Below, piece after piece: positions 56,481 through 64,000 of a stretch of 64,000 bases of DNA. Under the pieces are notes generated by a model. That model searched no databases, was not told the origin of the DNA, and saw only the letters and a list, made by a program, of their open reading frames with translations. The position numbers and the translations under genes were made by a program. Position 1 is the first letter of the stretch, and the number at the start of each line of letters is the position of its first letter. Origin of the DNA: Chrysoporthe austroafricana (lineage: Eukaryota > Ascomycota > Sordariomycetes > Diaporthales > Cryphonectriaceae); assembly GCA_001051155.2 (NCBI GenBank), contig JYIP02000001.1, positions 3,224,001 through 3,288,000 of the forward strand. Direction: 5' to 3'.

Positions 56481-58538
56481 ACTCAAATGTTCCTACTCCC
56501 TACAACCGAAAACGCGTGGATGAAAGTGGACGCGACTGGAGGGGGATGTTAGATGACGTCGCTAGTACTTATACAGACAACCCGAACCCTGGATCCTCTG
56601 GACGGATGGTCTTCCCTGTCCGCCTATCTCAGGCATCGTCAACGACGTGTGGTTCTCTTAGATCATATCCGCATTCGCTATATAGAAATAATATCGCACT
56701 CCTCGGCCCGTGGAGGATTGGAGGATGGTTGCTACTCATACTGAGCTATACGTAATACCTAATACCGTGTCTTGATTCACTCTCCAGTGAGGCTCACTCC
56801 TCTGTACAGAATTGGTGCCGTTATTGCCGGCTCATTTGATTGTGGCCTAATTGCTGTATTCCGACGTCATTGAACGTCTGTCTACTTCTCTGCCTCCCAT
56901 GTGGCTTGCGTGTGTATGAACATTGGCCCAAACATCGCCAGAAGACGCCAAGTATCCAAGTCCAGGCTACAACGATGGGAACGAAATTACGAAGCGCCTG
57001 TCAGCAGCCCTGTGCACCATCTGTAGAGAGTGAACATATTACATGAGACATGTGGCCTTGCTGATGACGAAGAGTCAGGTTACGCTGGTCCCGTCAGGGA
57101 GAGGAATTATCACGCCTCGCTGAGCTGAACGACCAGTTAAAACGCCACGACCTGATCACACAGCCAAAGAGTTGCTGCCTGGAGAGCAACTCCCATAAGT
57201 AATTTGCGCCGGGGTTCAAGGTCCCAAAGAATTATTTTTAAGCTTCTTTACTAGCACGCAGGGTGGGGACCCTCTTTCAAACTCTTAACGCTATGTGTAT
57301 CGAAAGAGTGTAATATATTCCAATGTGTAGCTCAACAAGGTCCTTGCAAACTTGAAAACTAAAAGTGAAAGTCCTGAATATCTATCAATCTCATATATAC
57401 CAAGTTGTCTGTAGTTCCGGCAAGGACTGTATTTTGTATAGACGTCACTTCCTGATTCCAAATCGATTCATTTTTTTAAACGGAAGGATGCCTCCGCAGC
57501 ACTACCACTAGGTCTGATTACAGCATGAACCTTGCAGATTTAGAACGAACGACAATGTGGAATCTGCAAGGCTTCGATAAGCAGACAGTGTAACCACCAG
57601 TATTGAAACAAGCCTCAGTAGCAATCTCTACTCGGTCAGAAGAGAGCAGGTACCTAGCTCGCCGAACGCGTCGCCGCCCTGGATTGGGAGCAACTCCCGC
57701 AACCCCTATGCCTGCACCCCATTCCGGAACCCACCGTCATGTGGGGAAGCATTTCGCACGATGCGAACCCATCCGGTATGGACAACAAGCCAAAGTCGAG
57801 ACGCTCCGATGCTGAGAGGAAGGACAGTCAGTGGTGAGCTGTAAGTACCTACCTAGGTAGGTGTATGTAGACTGATCTTCTTTGTGGAGAACTCGGGCCA
57901 ATTGCCACTGCCACGACCCTTTGGGCATGGCGATCGCTACTGTAGCACGTGTAACTACTCTGTGAACTGAGTAAGCAGCCACTCCATCTTGTTCTGCAAG
58001 TGCTCTGACGCGTGCCTGGCAACTAGATATTAATGTCATGCCAATCGCAAGATTGGGACCTACGCAGAGCGGGCCGTGGAGGCACTAACATCGGCCCTAA
58101 GGCTTCCCCCATGTGGCTGACTTGACGGCGAGACCAGCCACAAAGAGCTTTAGCCTGGCTGGCTGCCGACTAGTCTCATTGTATCGAGGGCTTTTATTGC
58201 CTTCTAGCCAGGTGTCAAGCATGAAAGGGGTGGGCCACGGGTACATGGCCGGGAGGTTTTATTTCGGCCTGATACCCCAGGAGGGCGGCTGGCACGGCCC
58301 GACAGGGGTTTTATTCTGCTGCCTGGATGCAATATGACCACCCCTTCATATCCCAAGCCGGGGCGGCTCCGGGCTGAGTGAGCAAGCCCCTGATACCTCA
58401 CCAGAGGAGGAACGATATAAAATAGAATTGTCACTTCGGGGCCTGTCTGAGGAAACCCACAATGCCAGGCACAGACGGTCCCCGAGTCAAGCAAGCAAGT
58501 CGTCTGGACAAGTCCGTAGGCGTGACCACCCACTAACG
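56481..58538. other. Gap between IMPACT-domain and GH30 genes (divergent)
   Basis: 2 kb without a supported gene. A palindromic TACCTAGGTA element is at 57850-57859 inside CTACCTAGGTAGG. A T-run with A+T-rich flanks lies near 57470. Confidence 0.5.
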
Positions 58539-60065
58539 ATGGCCCTCCTCCGTTCCGCCGTCGCCAGCACGGCGTTCCTCAGTGTCTCTGCGTCGGTCCT
58601 CTCCCCAGCCAGGCGGGCATCGGCCTCAGCGTACTGCTCGTCGAGCGACAGAGTCTACAACCTGACCTCCTTCGACGCCCCGGTGTCCGGCTTGGGAGAT
58701 GCCAACGGGATGTCGCAATGGAACCTCACCGTCGACGACTCGTCCTCGGGCTACAAGCAGAAGGTCACCGGCTTCGGCGCCGCCGTCACCGACGCCACGG
58801 TCTCCGTGTTCAACGCCCTCTCCAGCGACGACCTCAGCACGCTCCTCGACACCCTCCTGACCGACAGCGGCGCCAGCTTCAGCCTCATGCGGCACACTAT
58901 CGCGTCGTCCGACCTGTCGCCCGACCCTGCGTACACCTACGATGACAACAGCGGGAACGTGGACACTAGCCTGTCGGGCTTCAACCTCGGCGACAGCGGT
59001 AACGCTATGGCGAACTTGCTGGCCAGCATGCGCAAGGTGAACTCGGGCCTCACCATCTTTGGGTCGTCGTGGAGCGCCCCCGGGTGGATGAAGCTGAACG
59101 GCGTCATCGACGGCACCACGGTTAACAATAACCTAAACGCGTCCTACCGTGACGCCTTCGCCGACTACTTCGTCAAGTACCTCCAGGCGTACGATAATCT
59201 CGGTGCCACCGTGGACGCCTTCGCCATCCAGAACGAACCGCTCAACAGCCAGTCCGGGTACCCGACCATGTATGTCTATGCGGACGAGTCGGGCGATATC
59301 ATCTCGCAGAACGTGGGGCCTGCCCTAGAGGCTGCCGGGCTCGACACCAAGGTCTGGGCGTATGACCATAACACCGGTGCGTAACTTTACTACTACTGCT
59401 ACTACTCCTGACGCCATGAGCGCCCTGAGAGGATCGCTGACCTGACCCCCAAAACAGACGTGCCGTCGTATCCGCAGACCGTCCTCGACGAGGCGGCATC
59501 CTACGTCGGCGCCGTGGCCTGGCACTGCTACGCCTCGCCGCTCGACTGGACCGTCCTGACGGACTTCAACACGGCCAACCCCAACGTCGACCAGTACATG
59601 ACCGAGTGCTGGACGTCTCAGGAGACGGACTGGTCCTGGGTGTCGAACTTCACCATGGGCCCGCTCCAGAACTGGGCGCGCGGCTCCATCGCGTGGACGC
59701 TGGGCACCGACACGGCTGACGGCCCGCACCTGAGCTCGGGCGGGTGCTCCGACTGCCGCGGGCTAGTGGTGGTCGACACGGCGGCGGGTACGTACGAGCT
59801 GCAGATCGACTACTACATGATGGCGCAGTTCAGCAAGTTCATGCCGGCGGGCGCGACGGTGCTGGCCGGCAGCGGGAGCTACATCTACGGCAGCGGCGCG
59901 GGCCTCGACAGCGTGGCGACGCTAAACCCGGACGGCACGCGCACCGTGGTCATCACCAACAAGTTCGACAACGACGTCTACGTCACCGTGGCCCTGAGCT
60001 CGGACACGTGGAGCGGGCGCGTGTATCAGAACTCGGTGGTCACGTGGGTGCTGCCCGCGGTCTAG
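58539..60065 (+). CDS. GH30 secreted glycoside hydrolase (endo-beta-1,6-glucanase-like)
   Basis: Exons 58539-59376 and 59458-60065 (81-nt intron) give 481 aa. The signal peptide starts at ATG 58539 (LLRSAVASTAFLSVSAS); the frame upstream has only TTG. Family hallmarks: VTGFGAAVTDATVSVFNAL, SFSLMRHTIASSDLS, SSWSAPGWMKLNG, the acid/base E233 in AIQNEPLN, then YDHNT, VAWHCYASP, and the nucleophile E329 in YMTECWTS. The C-terminus is the usual beta-sandwich. GH30 fungal enzymes split beta-1,6-glucan (or xylan and glucosylceramide in other subfamilies). The Asn-Glu-Pro pattern and secretion fit the Neg1-type endo-beta-1,6-glucanases, but subfamily assignment needs a tree. Confidence 0.92.
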
Positions 60066-61024
60066 GGAGGGCGCTGTCGTCGCTGACCAGCAGGCCCCTC
60101 CGCTGCTATGTATAGTTACAAATTACTTTTGTAAAATATAATTATCCTCCGGCTCCAAGACCGCAACAAGTAGGTAGCGCAGTGTGGGCAGTGACCTGGT
60201 GTGCTTCGTAGCTAGTGACAGCCAAGAGTCGCATAACTCGTCGCCAGAGAACGATCGGCGCGAAGATTATCGATATCTCGAAAGGAAGAAAAGGAGGACG
60301 GCAAGAGTCCATCCGAAGGCAGTCCCGAGAAGGGGCTTTTTTTTTTCTCTCCTTTTTTCGTTTGTTTTCTTTGCCCTTCATTTTTCCCGTCCTTCGCGGC
60401 AGCTTTCCGCGCCCTGGGACTCGCCGACCCTACATGATGGTCTGCACACTGTAGTTGAAAACCCTTGGCGAATTGCATCCAGGATACGATCCATGCCATG
60501 CGCACCATGCTACTATGGTAATTACTGAAGCAGCGTGGCAGTCCAAATCTTGGGTGGCGACAGGTCGGCCGAGGCGAACTGCAGCAGCGCTGCGCCTAAA
60601 AATGTTCCAGAAGGGGGTTGCGGCGGCCGGATCCCTGCAAGGCGACGGACCGCGGAATTCCCCGCTGCAAGATCCTATCACATTTTCATGGTTGAGATGA
60701 ATCTCCGTCTGCTGCTCGGCTGTAACGTGTCACGGTGCAACGCCCAGCGCTTCGAGAACTACGGAGGCCGTTTGGGAGACGCTGTCTGGGCCGCCTCAAT
60801 CATTTCTTTCTCTTCTTTCTCCTTTCTCCTGCAGGGTGTGGAGGCGAGCGGGTAGCTGCTGGGAAAACTTTGAGCCCGACCAGGCCTCTTGAGCGAGAGG
60901 AAGGACGACAGCACGCATCATCATCTGCAGGGGCTGGCTGGCTGCTGCGTGGGAACAAGCCACAGCATCAGAATCTGGACACGACGGCACGAGATGCAGA
61001 CGAGGTGACCAGCAGCCGACCACG
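60066..61024. other. Gap between GH30 and OMS1 genes
   Basis: 959 nt; T-runs near 60337-60370 and no supported gene. It should include the OMS1 promoter. Confidence 0.5.
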
Positions 61025-62458
61025 ATGCTTGCACCTCAGCATGTGAGATGGGCCACATCTGCGGCCGGGAGGTGCGGCAGCAGGACGCGCTGGCCAGGGC
61101 GCACCTCGCAGGCCGGGTTCACAGCACCAGTGGTACAGGCGTGGGCGAGATACGGATGCGCCGCTCGCGGCCAGAGACCCTTGAGCTCGTCGATGGGGCG
61201 GTGGGCCAAGGCGAGGGGGAGGGCACAGCCCAGGGAGCAGCCTAGGACGGAGAGGCGCGAGACCCTGGACGAGCTCGTCAGGAGGCGCAGGACCCCCCTT
61301 ATAGCCGCCGGACTGGCCGCTGCCGTCATGGGCGGCTACATCATGATGCTCGTCATGAGCATGGCGGCGGGGCCGGGCGGCGAACACGCGCACGACTGCG
61401 CACCCTCGGGGCGGCCGCTGGACCTGCGGCAGGGCAAGATCTCGGCGCTCATGTTCGACAAGGATTTGAACAGGCCCGAGGCGCTGATGGGCATCAAGAA
61501 GCTGCGGAAGCTCATGGGCGGCCTTGCTAGGGGCCACGTGCTAGAGGTCGCCGTGGGCACGGGCCGGAACATCGAGTACTTCGACTGGGACGAGATCCGC
61601 GCCTCCGCGCCGCCCGTGTCCGCGCTGGCGGAGGACGGCAGGGAGGTCACCGTGGACACGAAGAGCGCACAGCAGCTGGAGCGGGAGAGGGTGTCCAGGA
61701 GGGTCGAGAAGGGGAAGAAGGGCATGATACTGCCTAGTGACGAGGCCCCTGAGGTGGTGAGCTACACGGGCGTGGACGTCTCTACGGATGTGCTGGAGGT
61801 CGCCTGGGGGAAGCTGAGGAAAGCGGTCCCGGACCTGATCCCCCGAAGACGGCGAAAGTCGGCGGAGGAGCTCGAGGCGGAGCGGCGGAAGCCGCAGCCC
61901 GCTGCAGGGACGCCGCCAGCAGCGAAGGGGGCCGCCGCAGCAGAACCGCCGACGGGTAGAGACGAGGTCCTGGCAGCGAACATTGGCCAGGGCCGTATTC
62001 GTCTCTACAAATCGGACGCGCAGCTGCATCTCCCGTCGCCACCCGCCATGGCCTCTCACGATGGCACCAGGACGCTCCCCGCCCCGCGCTACTACGACAC
62101 CATCCTGCAGAACTTTGGTCTCTGCAGCGTTTCGGACCCCCACAGGCTGCTGGCCAACATGGCCGCCGCCCTGCGGCCCAGCTCCGGCCGTATCTACCTA
62201 CTGGAGCACGGGCGGGGATCGTATGGCTGGCTCAACAGGCTGCTGGACAAGTTCGCGCCGTCGCATTTCGAGAGGTACGGGTGCTGGTGGAACAGAGATA
62301 TCGAGGAGATCGTCAGGGATGCGGAGAGGGATGTTCCTGGGCTGGAGGTCGTGCGGATTCACAGGCCGCTGTGGCTGCAGGGTGGGACGATGCTGTGGAT
62401 CGAGCTGAGGATCAACCCGGACAAGGCCAGGGCCGGGAACGGAGGCAGATCTGAGTGA
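61025..62458 (+). CDS. OMS1: OMS1-like mitochondrial inner-membrane methyltransferase
   Basis: Single exon, 477 aa, ATG at 61025. The N-terminus is rich in Arg, Ala and Ser without acids (a mitochondrial presequence), then one membrane segment at residues 91-115 (LIAAGLAAAVMGGYIMMLV). The methyltransferase fold follows: motif I VLEVAVGTGRNIEYF (172-186), YTGVDVSTDVLEVAW, then YDTILQNFGLCSVSDP, RIYLLEHGRGSYGWLN and GCWWNRDIEEI. Yeast Oms1 has the same single-helix plus methyltransferase layout in the inner membrane, and was found as a multicopy suppressor of oxa1 mutants. An Ala/Pro/Lys-rich insertion at about residues 275-318 (EAERRKPQPAAG) seems disordered. Confidence 0.92.
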   Translation: MLAPQHVRWATSAAGRCGSRTRWPGRTSQAGFTAPVVQAWARYGCAARGQRPLSSSMGRWAKARGRAQPREQPRTERRETLDELVRRRRTPLIAAGLAAAVMGGYIMMLVMSMAAGPGGEHAHDCAPSGRPLDLRQGKISALMFDKDLNRPEALMGIKKLRKLMGGLARGHVLEVAVGTGRNIEYFDWDEIRASAPPVSALAEDGREVTVDTKSAQQLERERVSRRVEKGKKGMILPSDEAPEVVSYTGVDVSTDVLEVAWGKLRKAVPDLIPRRRRKSAEELEAERRKPQPAAGTPPAAKGAAAAEPPTGRDEVLAANIGQGRIRLYKSDAQLHLPSPPAMASHDGTRTLPAPRYYDTILQNFGLCSVSDPHRLLANMAAALRPSSGRIYLLEHGRGSYGWLNRLLDKFAPSHFERYGCWWNRDIEEIVRDAERDVPGLEVVRIHRPLWLQGGTMLWIELRINPDKARAGNGGRSE

Positions 62459-63496
62459 GGGAGATGAGGGCCACCGGGCGACATAGGCGATGAGCCGGCA
62501 AACTCTAACGAGACGGGCCGGGCCTCGATATTGGCAAGGCATCTACCCGAGGAAGATCGGCGTCGAAGCTCAGCGGTGTCACCACGCCGGCGCACCCCGT
62601 TACCCGGTTTCCAGACCACCGCTGCCGTTTGCGATCGACCGATCTTGCATATCTTTCTGCGTCGGGAATGAATTATGAGACGAGGGGGTCATGCTGGGGC
62701 GGGCCACCGCCAGCGATCCATCCTCTCTGAGGAAGAGTGGTCCAAACGCTAGGGCTGGGACATGCAGAGACGCGCCCACCTCTCAGAACGATGCAAGCCC
62801 AACCCAACCCAGCTCACGCATCGTTACTGGGAGCGCTCTGCTGAAGGGAAGATACTAGGGTTTTCTTGTGGCATGAGGATATCTCCTTCAGGTAGGACAT
62901 GCGTAGAATTCTTTTTCTTTTTTCTTCGCGGGAAGATCTGGGGTAGGACATGTACGATGGAGGTCGAAGAGGGTTCTATCGTCCGACCTTCGACATTGAT
63001 CTTGCTTCTACTGTTCCCTCGTCCTGTTGGGACCTCTCTTAATTCCGTTGAGATGGCAAGGGGAAGCGACACAGACGGGAGGCAGCAGGTGGGCATGCCA
63101 GGTGAAGATCTCTGAGGTTGTTTGAAGGACAAACGCGAAATACCAAACGCCCTCTCCATCGCTCCTGCCTCCTCCTCGAGACTGGGCTGCTCGTGCCTTT
63201 CTTTAAAGCCAGACTGCAATCGCGTCTTGAACCTCTGTTCTCTTTTTTCTCGTCCACCCTCTCATCCACCTGGGCATCGCAGAACGACAGGTTCAGACAG
63301 TGTGCCTGCTGACAAGAAGCCTCAACCTGTCCTCTTCATCGTCCCAGTTCCCCTTCTCTTCCCACGCCGAACTCCGCCATCCTCGCAGAGGGTGTACTCT
63401 TTGACATTCGACACATCATCCACACCACCACGGATCATACTAGACCATACCCATCAGACCTCGACGCTTGAGCGCCTGAATCTCAGCTCGCCAAAC
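62459..63496. other. Gap between OMS1 and mannosyl-3-phosphoglycerate synthase genes
   Basis: About 1 kb; no supported gene. The last 200 nt are pyrimidine-rich, typical of a fungal 5' UTR before a start codon. Confidence 0.5.
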
Positions 63497-64000
63497 ATGC
63501 GTCTCACGACACCCACATCCAGTGCCCGCATCGGCAGCGTCGAGATTCGCGGGCTGCAGCGAGTACTCGAGCTGGAGGCTCTCGACAGTTCCTCCGACGT
63601 CTCTCCGAGCACACCCCAGGATCCTTACCAGCGCGGGCACTGTGTTGCCGGTGCGAGCCAGTCCATCTCGCCCGCTGACTTGTACAACATCCAGTCACGC
63701 ACCGCCATCGTCGTCCCCTGCAAGGACGAGTGCCTTAACCGCATCTACGGCGTCTGGGCTGCTATCCCGGCTAGCAGCCTGATCGTTCTGGTCTCCGCAT
63801 CTGAGCCGGACGCCTATGCCCGCGAGCGTGTTGCGCTGGCCGATTTCTGCCGGTCGGGCGGGCGTAACGCGATCTCCATCCACCAACAAGACCCGGAGGT
63901 CGCCGGGGCGCTGCGTGCCGTGGGCCTACCTGAGCTTCTCGACGATGAAGACGACGGCTTGGTGCACAGGGGGAAGGGGGAAGCCATGGCCATCGGCATC
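63497..64000 (+). CDS. Mannosyl-3-phosphoglycerate synthase (GT55), 5' part only
   Basis: Starts at ATG 63497 and stays open to the window edge (168 codons). Recognised from an N-terminal segment (RIGSVEIRGLQRVLEL), TAIVVPCKDECLNRIYGVW with AAIPASSLIVLVSAS (the nucleotide-sugar binding strand and loop), and GKGEAMAIGI at the end, which matches the family's conserved GKGEGM motif. The enzyme joins mannose from GDP-mannose to 3-phosphoglycerate, the first step to the compatible solute mannosylglycerate. The GKGEG motif reads GKGEA here. The phosphatase partner gene is not in the window. No targeting signal, so likely cytosolic. Confidence 0.85.
   Translation, partial: MRLTTPTSSARIGSVEIRGLQRVLELEALDSSSDVSPSTPQDPYQRGHCVAGASQSISPADLYNIQSRTAIVVPCKDECLNRIYGVWAAIPASSLIVLVSASEPDAYARERVALADFCRSGGRNAISIHQQDPEVAGALRAVGLPELLDDEDDGLVHRGKGEAMAIGI

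Overview
The window is nuclear DNA of a filamentous ascomycete (Pezizomycotina, most likely a Sordariomycete). Genes carry short introns of about 55-130 nt with GT-AG ends and CTRAC-type branch sites. The protein families are typical of that group: an NLR with ankyrin repeats, several MFS permeases, secreted GH30/GH76/GH92 enzymes, FSH-type hydrolases, an SNG1-like protein and OMS1. There is one spliced nuclear tRNA. I rebuilt the genes by joining exons by eye; every junction was checked for reading phase, and where possible for continuity of a known family. Long open frames opposite or beside GC-rich exons are shadows and are left out.

Left part (1-34 kb). An incomplete NLR gene (SesA-like N-terminus, NACHT, at least 12 ankyrin repeats) runs off the left edge. 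It is followed by an unknown charged coiled-coil protein, a tRNA-His(GUG) with an 11-nt intron and a trans-aconitate-type methyltransferase. Next come two minus-strand housekeeping genes: a WW/FF splicing factor whose 3' end is duplicated as an inverted repeat, and a TAPT1/EMP65 membrane protein. A metallo-beta-lactamase-fold hydrolase (GC-AG intron) is then divergent from a dienelactone hydrolase. After a gene-poor stretch (20.7-25.7 kb) holding one small secreted cysteine-rich gene with no usable splice acceptor come a LacP-type sugar permease, an SNG1/DUF3533 membrane protein, an FSH serine hydrolase and an unknown protein.

Middle (35-47.4 kb). Four plus-strand genes lie in a row: hexose-type permease, GPI-anchored GH76 mannanase-like protein (DFG5/DCW1 family), 14-TM-type MFS exporter and secreted GH92 alpha-mannosidase. 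Together they suggest cell-wall and mannan handling.

Right part (47.8-64 kb). Two divergent paralogous four-TM proteins have identical intron phases and an identical total length of 382 aa. They are followed by an EFM7 lysine methyltransferase, an IMPACT-domain protein, a secreted GH30 glucanase, the mitochondrial methyltransferase OMS1 and the start of a fungal mannosyl-3-phosphoglycerate synthase that runs off the right edge.

By eye, gaps in the left half are richer in A+T than those on the right. No intact transposon, rRNA, CRISPR array or secondary-metabolite core gene was seen. The most interesting items are the divergent paralog pair, the inverted repeat built from the end of a coding sequence, the broken splice acceptor, the 25-nt exon through the NLR P-loop and the MBL/DLH divergent pair.
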